NCBI GenBank assembly: GCA_903870245.1
Contig: CAIQCB010000018.1
Coordinates: 1-64,000, forward strand
Reading direction: 5' to 3'
Source of the DNA: an uncultured Methylocystaceae bacterium
GTDB lineage: Bacteria; Pseudomonadota; Alphaproteobacteria; Rhizobiales; Beijerinckiaceae
Length of the DNA stretch: 64,000 bases
Positions 48,575-57,187 of this stretch are shown in pieces. The stretch's first letter is position 1. Every line of letters begins with the position of its first letter. The notes under the pieces were generated by a model. The model was not told where the DNA came from, searched no databases, and saw nothing but the letters and a program-made list of their open reading frames with translations. The position numbers and the translations under genes were made by a program.

Positions 48575-50878
48575 TTACGCGGCCGAGTGTGTCCGATTCT
48601 CGATGTGGTAAGTGATCCGGGAATTGTTGGTCGCCCCATCGAGTCGGACTTTGAACCCGGAAATCGCAGGGGATATTCCGGTGAATGTCCACGTGATTTC
48701 ACGTGCCTCGGGACGATTAACGACCGTTTTTACAACGCTTACACTATGGTTCTTAACCGTTGCATAGTTCGCGCCGTGCAGGATAAACGCCGTGATCGCA
48801 TGCCGGGCCGAGTCCCAATTCTCTACAACAACCTTCACCATTATTGACGAGACAGTGACGCCCGACGCCATCAGATACGGCGAAGAGATGTGCTTAAACG
48901 TCGACGCTGAGCGGAAAAGCGTGATCTGGCTTGCAGCCATATCGATCACCGGCATTGACCACTCATTGCCGGTCAGCATCACCCGGAAGTCGTAGTATGG
49001 CGTCGTTCCCTGACCAAACAGCGTCACGCCATCATCGGCCGTTGGCTCAATCGTGCGCCACGATCCAGCGACCTGCAGCTGCCACTCCGCCTTCGCGTTC
49101 TCCGGCACGATCATGCCGGCGACGATGCCGATATTATGAATGCCGCCATCGAGATTGATGCCATTCAACTGCACGGGCAGCCGGGTCACATCGAAACGGC
49201 AGTATTCGACGCCGAAGCAGAGATCCTTCGTCAGGTCGCCGGAGAAGAAAGCGCCATCCGTCGATTCGAACAGCGTTCCGCCAAGGAAGTCCGAGCCGGC
49301 CGCGAGCGACGCTGTCACCTCGCCGGTCGTGGCGAACATGACCGCGTAGCGCTGGCCTTTGCTCAGGAAGACAGGTTTCGTGAACGGGAAGCGGGTGAAT
49401 TCCGGGAACGTCTTAAAGTTCGTTGCCGCTAGCGTAGCGCTGGCCAGCGCGCGCTTCGGATTGGGTGTGCCATTATCGAAGCATTCGACGATCGAAGCCG
49501 TGATCGAGGCTCCAGCCGCCCATGAGGCCAAGCCGACCTTGATCGTGGGAACCCATCGATCCTGCGACTGAATAAAACTCTGCGCCTTGATGACGCCCTG
49601 GATCGTCTGCGTAACCGGCGCATAGACCGCGTAAGGGTCTCGAAGGGTGTCCGACCAAAAGCGACGCAGCCTTACGGACTGATGGCCTGCCCACCAGCCG
49701 GTGATGCTCTCAACCTGATAGGTTGAGCCATCGATCGCGAAGATCTGTGTCGACGGATCGTATCGGCCAGACTGCCAGAAGCCTGAGTTCGTGCAGACCG
49801 TGTACCAGTCGCCATAACGGGTCACCTGACGGCTCATCGTCATCTGCGTGAGCTGCATCGTCTGATAGGTAGTCCCACCCAAAGGCGCCGTCGTCGCCTG
49901 CTTGTCGATTAATATCCCGTCGACAACTGTAAATTTCGGGCAAATCAGGCTCTGCGCCGCGTAAGCGAAATTCGGATCGTTGGGATTTTGCAGAGACAGT
50001 GTTGGGCGCGAATAATTGGCGTAGGGGAACCGAATGCCTTCCTCGATGCGCGAATAGTAATCGAAATTGGCGATGTCTGACTCTGCGTTGTTCAGAAAAT
50101 TGTCGGCGCCATAAGGCGACCCCGTATCAGGGATCTGCAAACGGTCCTTAATGCCAGCGACATCGCTGACAACAGCAGCGATTGTTTCCAGAGACACGGA
50201 GTTTCTGAGCTGCGAAGCGAGAGCGGCCATATCATTCCGGAGACCCCTGATGGTCTGTTTGATCAGGCCGATCTCCTCCTGCTGCTCGGCGAAGTCGCGG
50301 GCAACCTCGTAGAGGTCCGGCGCTTCATTTTCGCTGCGACGCTCGATCGAGACAATGCCGCCCGTCCCGACCGTGATATCGGCAATGGCGACCGCGCCAA
50401 TGGGCGTGGCCGGCGCAACTGGCGCGGCCGACGATGGCGATACGACGGCTGCGACGACAGCGTTCCGAACTTTGGCGCGCGCCTTGGTGTCGGGCACCTG
50501 CTGGACCGTGGAGCCGCCGCCGCTGGTTACGACTTCGCGCTCGTTGTTTCGGGCCTCGACAAAACCGTCGACCTCCTGCCCCTGCACGATCAGTCGGACG
50601 ATTACCTTCTGGCCGGCGATGAGCGGCACATAAGAGGCAATGGAGAAGTTTTGAGCCGCGTCAGCTGAATACTGCGCCCCGGCGTCATACACACGTCCAG
50701 CGGCGATGCTTACAGCCGTCTGGCCGTTGGCCGTGGCCACAAAGCCCGTAAACCCCCTGCCCTTCAGAAGAAAGTCGCGAACGATCGCGTCGTCTCCCTC
50801 CTGAGGCCATACGCCCAGACGGTCAAAATCTTCCTGCGTAACTTCCTGGTCGGTTCCGACGACGACTCGTCTATACAT
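48575..50878 (-). CDS. Large tail / baseplate-associated protein (receptor-binding candidate)
   Basis: A 767-aa protein. The first 190 residues, MYRRVVVGTDQEVTQEDFDR with GFVATANGQTAVSIAAGRVY and GQKVIVRLIVQGQ, look like a phage attachment domain (DUF4815-like). A helical linker follows (YEVARDFAEQQEEIGLIKQT), and then a long beta-rich part with W, Y and N as in carbohydrate-binding tail proteins. It lies directly after gene I, where P2 has its fibre gene H. Receptor binding is an inference from position and fold. Confidence 0.75.
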   Translation of the reverse strand: MYRRVVVGTDQEVTQEDFDRLGVWPQEGDDAIVRDFLLKGRGFTGFVATANGQTAVSIAAGRVYDAGAQYSADAAQNFSIASYVPLIAGQKVIVRLIVQGQEVDGFVEARNNEREVVTSGGGSTVQQVPDTKARAKVRNAVVAAVVSPSSAAPVAPATPIGAVAIADITVGTGGIVSIERRSENEAPDLYEVARDFAEQQEEIGLIKQTIRGLRNDMAALASQLRNSVSLETIAAVVSDVAGIKDRLQIPDTGSPYGADNFLNNAESDIANFDYYSRIEEGIRFPYANYSRPTLSLQNPNDPNFAYAAQSLICPKFTVVDGILIDKQATTAPLGGTTYQTMQLTQMTMSRQVTRYGDWYTVCTNSGFWQSGRYDPSTQIFAIDGSTYQVESITGWWAGHQSVRLRRFWSDTLRDPYAVYAPVTQTIQGVIKAQSFIQSQDRWVPTIKVGLASWAAGASITASIVECFDNGTPNPKRALASATLAATNFKTFPEFTRFPFTKPVFLSKGQRYAVMFATTGEVTASLAAGSDFLGGTLFESTDGAFFSGDLTKDLCFGVEYCRFDVTRLPVQLNGINLDGGIHNIGIVAGMIVPENAKAEWQLQVAGSWRTIEPTADDGVTLFGQGTTPYYDFRVMLTGNEWSMPVIDMAASQITLFRSASTFKHISSPYLMASGVTVSSIMVKVVVENWDSARHAITAFILHGANYATVKNHSVSVVKTVVNRPEAREITWTFTGISPAISGFKVRLDGATNNSRITYHIENRTHSAA

Positions 50879-50889
50879 TGCTCCGTTTC

Positions 50890-52122
50890 CTAATTCAGAA
50901 TGGCGCGCCCATAGCGAGCGTCATCGGGCAGATGGGATAAGTCGGCATAGGTGATTGCGCGCGTTGAATTGATGTCCATGTAGACGGTGTCTCGCGCCGC
51001 CGAGGCAGAAACGATGGCGCCTTCCAGCTCTGCGATCAGCCTCTCCGGGCCAGACCGCGCAATCCGGCCACGCGGATAGATCGACGGCAGGCGATCACGC
51101 GGCGCGTGAACCAGAAATCCTGCAGTAAACGGTGGGCGTCGGAGCCTGGTATGACCGACGCGGTTTCTCAAACGCGTTGTCTCGATCTCCGCGCCTGACC
51201 CGTCCGCCAGTCTGAGGGATGCGTAAAGGAAGGATTCGGCGTCGTTAAAGCGGACGCCACGTCGCAATCGTGATCGATTTGCAAAAAACCCACGACCGGA
51301 CGGACGAGGCTCGGCAAGATACTTAGGCGTCACGTCGACGGGCGTTAACGATGGAGAGATCGCGTTCCGAAGAAACTGATCGGACCTCATCGAATAAGAC
51401 AGCGAGACAACCCGGGAGCCGGCGACGCGTCCTGAAGCGACAGGCCACCCGACGAATCCGCCCGCTCGAAATTTCCGAACTGAGGGGCCAGGGATCAAAA
51501 GCCGCTCCGGTTCCGACAGGATCGAGCCGTCTGGCGATCTCACCAGCCCTGAAATCACCAGCTGCGTCGTGGAACCATTCCGGATCAACTCGGCCCGTCG
51601 GGTGTCCCACATCACCCGCTCGATGCTGCGAGCGAAGCGACGACCGATGAAGAAACCTTTTCGCCCGGGCCGGATGCGCGATGACGCCTGATAGATACGG
51701 ATTTCAGGCAGGCTAGATAGCCATTTCTCGTGCGACTCCGGCGTCGGGGCTAAACCCGCGAAGAACGCATTTCGCGGGAGATTGGCGCGCACCATCTGAG
51801 CGTCGCGATATCCGAGCGCCATCCGATAGCCAGCCAGCGTCGTTTTGCGCGCATGATAGGCGCGCGATTCCGACACGACTGTGCGTTTACGGGTCTCTGG
51901 CCAGCTCTCATTCCAAATATCGACCGACCAGGCCCACGCAAGAAGCGGCAATTCAGAGGCAGGACAGGTCCATGGGTTCCATAGCGTCGTTATGGCGTCG
52001 ATCAGGGCGGCTCGAGTGTCGCCTGCACGGATTTGCGCGGCTGACATAATTTTCACGAACGTCCCGGAATTGGCCGGGACCAACGAAAGGTCAACTAACT
52101 CATTGATGGATTGCAGGCTCAT
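50890..52122 (-). CDS. I: Tail protein I, extended
   Basis: A 410-aa protein. The first 140 residues match P2 gpI (LIDAITTLWNPWTCPASELP, LLAWAWSVDIWNESWPETRK, RAYHARKTTLAGYRMALGY). The remaining 270 residues, with repeated R-S-R / R-R-x-R-F segments, are beyond the usual 180 to 200-residue family length and may connect to the fibres. It starts in a 4-base ATGA overlap with J. Confidence 0.87.
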   Translation of the reverse strand: MSLQSINELVDLSLVPANSGTFVKIMSAAQIRAGDTRAALIDAITTLWNPWTCPASELPLLAWAWSVDIWNESWPETRKRTVVSESRAYHARKTTLAGYRMALGYRDAQMVRANLPRNAFFAGLAPTPESHEKWLSSLPEIRIYQASSRIRPGRKGFFIGRRFARSIERVMWDTRRAELIRNGSTTQLVISGLVRSPDGSILSEPERLLIPGPSVRKFRAGGFVGWPVASGRVAGSRVVSLSYSMRSDQFLRNAISPSLTPVDVTPKYLAEPRPSGRGFFANRSRLRRGVRFNDAESFLYASLRLADGSGAEIETTRLRNRVGHTRLRRPPFTAGFLVHAPRDRLPSIYPRGRIARSGPERLIAELEGAIVSASAARDTVYMDINSTRAITYADLSHLPDDARYGRAILN

Positions 52123-53060
52123 GATGTAGCCGCCTCCGTCAGGATCTGTATGCTGGAGGCATAGGGCGCGCCGGCGGCGCCGCCTGTGACATCGGCCACA
52201 GGCAGTTCAACACGGGCGTACCGCACACCACCGACGCGAGCCACGGCGCCAAGCGCCTGCACGTGAAGAGTCTCGCCGATCTTGTGGCGCTCTGCCGCCA
52301 GCGCCGCGACTGCGCTGGTCGCTTCTGTAATCACAGGGGCAGTGTCGGGACCGGGTGGGACGCCAAGAACAATACGAACCGGAGTAGATACGATCGTCGC
52401 CGATACAGCTGTTGGGATATCTGTGCAGGCCGAAGCTTCCTCGCTTTCGTAAAGAGCCTGCAAATCACCAATCATTTCCGCTGGCGCTGCGCCGTTGCCT
52501 GCCCTGGCCAGAATTACGACATCGACCTTTCCGCCGCCGCGACGGATCGTGCGAACGTCTTTAATAAGGTCGCCGAAAAGTTTTCTGACACGATAAACGT
52601 AACCGCCAGGCGTAAGGCCAAAAAGCGGATAAGCTTCCAGGGAGAGCTGCGCACGAGCGCGATAGGCCTCGTCGGGCTCGTAGAGTGGCGGGCGTGGCGG
52701 GTTCGCCATCGCATCACCCAAGTCCAGCAGCAGCCGATGCGTGTTCTGATAGGTGATTGCAATATGATCGAGGTCGGCTCCATTCGCTTTCGCCAGACGC
52801 AGCGCGTTTGCTGCATCGTTGAGCGCCTGACGCAGCAAAGTATCGCCATACGCGAACTCTTCTGTCAGTATGACGGCAGGATCGGTCTCAAGCGTCTGGA
52901 CGTCGTAAAGAGGAAGACTCGTATCCTTCGCCATCGCCTCTTGCCAGAGGCGAACGAATTCTGCGAGCAGTCTGGCGCGCGACGCCTCATAATCAACCTC
53001 TGCCAGGGTCGGCGCTGCGATGAGCGAGAGATCAAGAGAGTCAGCCGTGTAAAGCGTCAT
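52119..53060 (-). CDS. J: Baseplate assembly protein J
   Basis: A 313-aa baseplate wedge protein of the P2 gpJ family: LAEVDYEASRARLLAEFVRL, TDPAVILTEEFAYGDTLLRQ, G-A-D-L-D-H-I-A, and YEPDEAYRARAQLSLEAYPL followed by F-G-L-T-P-G-G-Y. It lies between W and I, as in P2. It is needed to join the tube to the baseplate. Confidence 0.9.
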   Translation of the reverse strand: MTLYTADSLDLSLIAAPTLAEVDYEASRARLLAEFVRLWQEAMAKDTSLPLYDVQTLETDPAVILTEEFAYGDTLLRQALNDAANALRLAKANGADLDHIAITYQNTHRLLLDLGDAMANPPRPPLYEPDEAYRARAQLSLEAYPLFGLTPGGYVYRVRKLFGDLIKDVRTIRRGGGKVDVVILARAGNGAAPAEMIGDLQALYESEEASACTDIPTAVSATIVSTPVRIVLGVPPGPDTAPVITEATSAVAALAAERHKIGETLHVQALGAVARVGGVRYARVELPVADVTGGAAGAPYASSIQILTEAATS

Positions 53061-53434
53061 CAGAGCCTTACAGTCTTAACGGTCTCGACAGTCATATCGC
53101 CTTCGAGCGCGCGAGGCCTGTAATCACCGACCATGCGAATGCCGATTTTGCCCTGACGTAAATTGTCGGCGCTGATCTCGGTATTGGGATATTCGAACCG
53201 ACGAACGCGAAAACGCGGCTCCCAGACTTCGATTGCAATAGCGATCGCTGTGTAGAATTTCAGCATTGTTGATGGCGTCAGGTTTTGTCCGAGGATTCCA
53301 AAAATGGAAGATCCAAAACTGCGTCGCATAACGCGCTCGCCGAATTTCGTCTCGAAAATGACCTTGATCGATTGCAGGACATGAGGCCAACCCGAAATGG
53401 GTTTTCCAGTGATGCGATCAATCCCGGTGGACAT
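53060..53434 (-). CDS. W: Baseplate protein W (gp25-like)
   Basis: A 124-aa protein of the gpW/gp25 family, which carries the conserved lysozyme-like wedge fold. Its key blocks are MSTGIDRITGKPISGWPHVL, the family motif KFGERVMRRSFGSSIFG-I-L-G, and ISADNLRQGKIGIRMVGDY. It adjoins J with one shared base. Confidence 0.9.
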   Translation of the reverse strand: MSTGIDRITGKPISGWPHVLQSIKVIFETKFGERVMRRSFGSSIFGILGQNLTPSTMLKFYTAIAIAIEVWEPRFRVRRFEYPNTEISADNLRQGKIGIRMVGDYRPRALEGDMTVETVKTVRL

Positions 53435-53440
53435 CTTGTA

Positions 53441-54304
53441 TTACCATGTGGTTGCATTTGGCGGCGCTCCGGGAGTCCCGGCAATTTGCGGGCCGATCAG
53501 CCCAATGACGCTTTGGATCGTCTTTCCTGAATGAATGGAACCGGAAACCATAAGATCGCCGCGGTGCTGAATTTGTGGCGCCTCTATCGTCACACGTTGC
53601 GACGACTTGTGCTTGATTCCGTTCTGCGGGTGGATAGCGATCTCGTGTTGACCGGCGTTGACGCTGTGCATAATCCCGTTGCCCGGATGGAATTGGATCT
53701 CGTGCTGATCGTTGCCGATCTTCACCTTGAAGACGAAGCCGCCATCCTTGGTTGCTTCCAGAGAATGCAACCCATCCGCTTTATTGCCTTGCCATGGGTG
53801 GGCGTCATCGACGTTCGCCAGGTTCAGCTCGTCCTTATGGATGGTCAGCGAGCGCGATTGTTTTGAGAGAATCTCCGTAACGCCATCGACTTCTCTTTTG
53901 AAAAAAGCATCTTTTTGCGTCGTGCGCATCTTGCCGCGCGTCTCGATATCCTCATCGCCGTTCTCGGATGGCGAGGGATTATGGTTCGACCATGTGAATG
54001 GGACCGCTACCGCCTGCAGATAGTCGCCATTTGGCGATAGCATCGTCATTTGCTGTCCATGGCTCGGGACCGAGTGAACCTTCCGCGTTCCGGCGATTTG
54101 CGAATAAGGAATCCACGGCGACTTTACTTCCTCGCCATCCTCGTTTTCCCCCACAACGATCCGACAAAGATGCTCCTTCGCATCTACATCGCAGACCGGA
54201 CCATGCAGCATTGAATGATCATGCGCCCAGCGCAGTCGAGCGATCTCAGCATGAGCCTCCGCAAGGCTATTTTGAATCTCGCGGATAGCGTCGAAGATGT
54301 TCAT
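53441..54304 (-). CDS. V: Baseplate spike / assembly protein V
   Basis: A 287-aa protein of the P2 gpV group that forms the membrane-piercing spike. The N-terminal half has the OB-fold core (DVDAKEHLCRIVVG, followed by WIPYSQIAG and GQQMTMLSPNGDYLQAVAVP). The C-terminal half has strand repeats ending in a metal-binding style H-x-H region (DQHEIQFHPGNGIMHSVNAG, QHEIAIHPQNGIKH). I prefer the ATG at 54304 over a GTG eight codons upstream. Confidence 0.87.
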   Translation of the reverse strand: MNIFDAIREIQNSLAEAHAEIARLRWAHDHSMLHGPVCDVDAKEHLCRIVVGENEDGEEVKSPWIPYSQIAGTRKVHSVPSHGQQMTMLSPNGDYLQAVAVPFTWSNHNPSPSENGDEDIETRGKMRTTQKDAFFKREVDGVTEILSKQSRSLTIHKDELNLANVDDAHPWQGNKADGLHSLEATKDGGFVFKVKIGNDQHEIQFHPGNGIMHSVNAGQHEIAIHPQNGIKHKSSQRVTIEAPQIQHRGDLMVSGSIHSGKTIQSVIGLIGPQIAGTPGAPPNATTW

Positions 54305-54377
54305 GTTCTTTCTGATGTGCTCCCTCACACATTTTTTATTTATCTCTCGTTTGATGATTGCAAATATGAGGAATTAA

Positions 54378-54563
54378 ATGATGGAGGCTGAAATGAGCTG
54401 GGAAGAACTTATGCTGGAAGGCTATCCGGGCTGGGGGCCGATTACTTTTGGTGCACTCGACATTCGTCATCTAGACAGAGAAGAACAAAGTGTTGAGATT
54501 AATCCGCCATCATATGTTGAACCGTCACAGTCCCCTCCAGAGATCCCCGACGATATTCAGTAA
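54378..54563 (+). CDS. Small plus-strand cargo gene inside the tail module
   Basis: A 61-aa acidic protein (M-S-W-E-E-L-M-L-E-G-Y-P-G-W-G-P-I-T-F then GALDIRHLDREEQSVEINPP) on the strand opposite to all surrounding phage genes. It fills the 263-base gap between V and the next minus-strand gene and converges on the latter's end by 5 bases. GAGGAATTAA precedes the first ATG and GGAGG the Met6 codon. Its AT-rich upstream region suggests its own promoter. This is how phage morons are built; the function is unknown. Confidence 0.55.
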   Translation: MMEAEMSWEELMLEGYPGWGPITFGALDIRHLDREEQSVEINPPSYVEPSQSPPEIPDDIQ

Positions 54564-54567
54564 TTCG

Positions 54568-55335
54568 TCAGGTATATTCCGGGTCGCCCGGCGTCTCGAC
54601 GAGAGCGTCGCCCTCGACATCCCCAGCGCTCTCGAATGCCGGCTCTACCCGGATCGTCTCGGCGACATGTTGCGACAGGCCCAGATAGGCCGCGTCGCGG
54701 GTGGTCTGCGGCCGGTCGGCGCTGTTTTGGATTTCTCCCTCCAGCCAATCGGCGAGAAGCGATAGGCCGTCGCCTTTCGTGTCCGCACGCATGAGCTCCA
54801 GAAGTTGCGCCCATGCGTATCTCGGCGCGCCGCCGGGAACGGGCTCGTGCAACGGTTCGCAATCGATTGTCGCCTCGCGTGCTGTGACACGCACGCCCTG
54901 CCGCTCGATCAGATATGAATTGTTGTGAAGGGCGGGAACGGAGATCACGAACTCTCGCCACAGCGCCGCCCATGGCTCCGTGCTGTTATTCAAGGCGACG
55001 ACAGCCATTCGCCAGAGCACATCCAGCGCCGTCTCCGCGCCCTGTCGGCGGGTATCAATCGTAATCTCCCCACCGTTCTGCAATCGAAAGGCGAATGTCT
55101 CCGGCAGCATGATCTGGATCGACAGCGCGAGGTTGCACGTGCCGCCCAGAATGTTGCGTCCCTCGTATTTGGTTAGCACCGATCCGGTGTAGACGGCGAC
55201 GATCGGACGAGGCGCCTCGATGTCGAGCAGCGTCAAGGGCTCTTGCGGACTGTCGACGACTTCGACCGAGGCCGGCAGCACCGCCTGTAGCGCGCGCACC
55301 GTGCAAATCCGGATGGCGAAGGGGATCAGACTCAT
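54568..55335 (-). CDS. Head-tail connector / tail completion-type protein
   Basis: A 255-aa protein of unknown family, MSLIPFAIRICTVRALQAVL with PIVAVYTGSVLTKYEGRNIL, then LALSIQIMLPETFAFRLQNG. It starts in a 4-base overlap (ATGA) with the gene before and lies between the capsid genes and gene V, where connector and tail-terminator proteins are normally encoded. That placement is the main reason for the call. Confidence 0.6.
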   Translation of the reverse strand: MSLIPFAIRICTVRALQAVLPASVEVVDSPQEPLTLLDIEAPRPIVAVYTGSVLTKYEGRNILGGTCNLALSIQIMLPETFAFRLQNGGEITIDTRRQGAETALDVLWRMAVVALNNSTEPWAALWREFVISVPALHNNSYLIERQGVRVTAREATIDCEPLHEPVPGGAPRYAWAQLLELMRADTKGDGLSLLADWLEGEIQNSADRPQTTRDAAYLGLSQHVAETIRVEPAFESAGDVEGDALVETPGDPEYT

Positions 55336-55721
55336 CGCGCTGTCCGCACCAGAAACAGGATTGTCCGATCCGTGCCATAGGGCGCGACTCGGCTGACGCG
55401 CAGCGTCGGCGTGTCGGCCTCAATAAATTCGACAAGGTCGCCAGCTTCGACGGCATAAGGCAGCGTCGACGTTTTGAACTTCACCGTATCGGGGCTCAGT
55501 CGCAGCTCCGCGTTATGGCCGGATGTTGCGCCGCTGCTCTGCGTCCGCTCCACGCCCGGATTGCGAGCAACATAGCCGACAAATTCGGCTGGCGGGCGGA
55601 GAGGATCGTCGCCCCCAACAACGTAACCGCCACCGCGCTGCGGGCGCACGCGCAACCGCTCGCCCATTTGCCGGTCGGCGGCGGCGTGAAGCCGCGCAAG
55701 GCGCTCCGCCTTGCTGGCCAT
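55332..55721 (-). CDS. Head-tail joining protein candidate
   Basis: A 129-aa protein: MASKAERLARLHAAADRQMG, then LRVRPQRGGGYVVGGDDPLR and TLPYAVEAGDLVEFIEADTP. A helical start is followed by beta strands. The gene begins one base after the capsid gene ends and overlaps the next by 4 bases. Small proteins at this place in lambda-type heads (such as FII) join head and tail. No motif settles it. Confidence 0.6.
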   Translation of the reverse strand: MASKAERLARLHAAADRQMGERLRVRPQRGGGYVVGGDDPLRPPAEFVGYVARNPGVERTQSSGATSGHNAELRLSPDTVKFKTSTLPYAVEAGDLVEFIEADTPTLRVSRVAPYGTDRTILFLVRTAR

Positions 55722-55722
55722 G

Positions 55723-56745
55723 TCAGTTTATCTTCCCCGTATCCAGCGCCTGCGGCATGAGGCAGACATGGAGCGGGTAGGAATATTGCTCGATGTCTGC
55801 CCATGAGTCGCGATCCCGGTCCGGAACGATCCACGAATAGGTCTCCTGCCCGGGCGTGTTCACGAACTCGAAGCGTTCGGCCGGCGCATGCGCGATCTGA
55901 AAGATCGGGGCGCCGACGGGAAAGAATTTGACCTTCTTGGCCGGGATCGCCACGGTCGAGTTATCGTCCGTGCCGCGATAATTGTGCCAGGTCACGCCGG
56001 CGAAACGGAAGCTTTCCCATGCGGCGCCGACGTCGTTCTGGAGCGCCAGCGCCATCTGCGCCTGATAGGTGTGGCGGATCTCGGGGGCGGTGATGAAGGC
56101 GTCCCAGAAATCGTCGCCGCAGAGCGCATGGATGGCGACCCCTGCGCCGCCAAGACCTTTGAGGTTGCGCACCATGCGGCGCTTGATGGCGTTCGTCGCC
56201 TTGCGAATGTCGCCCTCGGTCGCCGCAGCGGAGAAGTCGAACACCCGTTCGGTCGGTTTCGTCTGTCCGAACTCCTCGAACCAGTCGTAGATCACCGTGC
56301 CGTCGGCGTCGACCACGACGCCCTGAATGCAGCCAAGGCGCATGTTCTCCTTGGTGAGAGCGAAGTCCGCCTTCATCTTCATCTGGCGGCGGGCGACCTC
56401 CATCTGCATATCCTTGACGGCGGCCTCGTCGCCGAAGGCGCGGACGTTCTGGATCTCATAGGCCCAGATGCGCGAGGCGTCGGCGATACGGGTGGTCATG
56501 AAGGCGCGGGCCTTGCGCTGTTCGCCGCCGCGCTGGGACGGCGCTGCGCCGCGCGGCGACGTCTGGATCAGCGCGGGGGCGAAGTCCCGCTCTTCGATCC
56601 AGACCTCGGCGGTGCGCACCGGCTTCTGCGCAAAGAGGCCCGGCAGCGTTTCGAGGAAGTTTGGAACGTAGCTGTAGCGGTCGACCGCCGCGGTGAGCGA
56701 GCGCGCCGAGAAGACGTCGCCCAGAAAGACGTCCATGATGGCCAT
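55723..56745 (-). CDS. Major capsid protein (lambda gpE-like)
   Basis: A 340-aa capsid protein with the HK97 fold of the lambda E family: MAIMDVFLGDVFSARSLTAA, RTAEVWIEERDFAPALIQTS-P-R-G, KADFALTKENMRLGCIQG, ALCGDDFWDAFITAPEIRHT, and the C-terminal APAERFEFVNTPGQETYSWI. It comes after the decoration protein as in lambda (D then E). Confidence 0.93.
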   Translation of the reverse strand: MAIMDVFLGDVFSARSLTAAVDRYSYVPNFLETLPGLFAQKPVRTAEVWIEERDFAPALIQTSPRGAAPSQRGGEQRKARAFMTTRIADASRIWAYEIQNVRAFGDEAAVKDMQMEVARRQMKMKADFALTKENMRLGCIQGVVVDADGTVIYDWFEEFGQTKPTERVFDFSAAATEGDIRKATNAIKRRMVRNLKGLGGAGVAIHALCGDDFWDAFITAPEIRHTYQAQMALALQNDVGAAWESFRFAGVTWHNYRGTDDNSTVAIPAKKVKFFPVGAPIFQIAHAPAERFEFVNTPGQETYSWIVPDRDRDSWADIEQYSYPLHVCLMPQALDTGKIN

Positions 56746-56776
56746 ATGAGAAAATCCTGTTTAACGGGGGAATGGA

Positions 56777-57169
56777 TCAGCGGATCTTGATCAGCGCCGC
56801 ATCCATCTGGGCGACGATTTCCGCCTTGTCGGCTACGCTGACGCCGGCAGGCCAGGTCAGATCGGAACCGCGCACGGTGGCGTGACGATTGATCCCGACA
56901 AACTCCAGCGTCTGACCGGCCGGCACGTGCGCACGGTAGCCGGCGATCCCGGCGAACTTCTCGGATCCGTCGGTAGCGGACGGATCGAGCTTGACTGCCT
57001 TGCCGTCGACGACGGCGAAGATCTCGCCGACGAGAAAATCGATGCCGTTGGCGCCGCCCTCGGCGACGAAGGTGTCGCGGGAGAGATAGCCCGCGCCGTC
57101 AGAGTCCTCCGAGACGACGAAGGTGAAGGCGTGTTTTTGTTCGTAAAGGGTCAAGCCTTTTGCGGCCAT
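56777..57169 (-). CDS. Head decoration protein (lambda gpD-like)
   Basis: A 130-aa protein that sits as trimers on the capsid surface and stabilises it against DNA pressure: FTFVVSEDSDGAGYLSRDTF, FLVGEIFAVVDGKAVKLDPS, EKFAGIAGYRAHVPAGQTL, and the ending RGSDLTWPAGVSVADKAEIV. It is unrelated to tail protein D despite the shared letter. Confidence 0.9.
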   Translation of the reverse strand: MAAKGLTLYEQKHAFTFVVSEDSDGAGYLSRDTFVAEGGANGIDFLVGEIFAVVDGKAVKLDPSATDGSEKFAGIAGYRAHVPAGQTLEFVGINRHATVRGSDLTWPAGVSVADKAEIVAQMDAALIKIR

Positions 57170-57187
57170 GGGAGGGAGCCTTTCGAT

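Noticed and set aside
48559-48702. Longer start for the 70-aa fibre-region protein
   Set aside because: It would overlap the 767-aa gene by more than 120 bases with unrelated Arg/Ser/Pro-rich residues.
55888-56790. 300-codon plus-strand frame opposite the capsid gene
   Set aside because: Antisense shadow; the minus strand encodes a clear lambda-E-type capsid protein.
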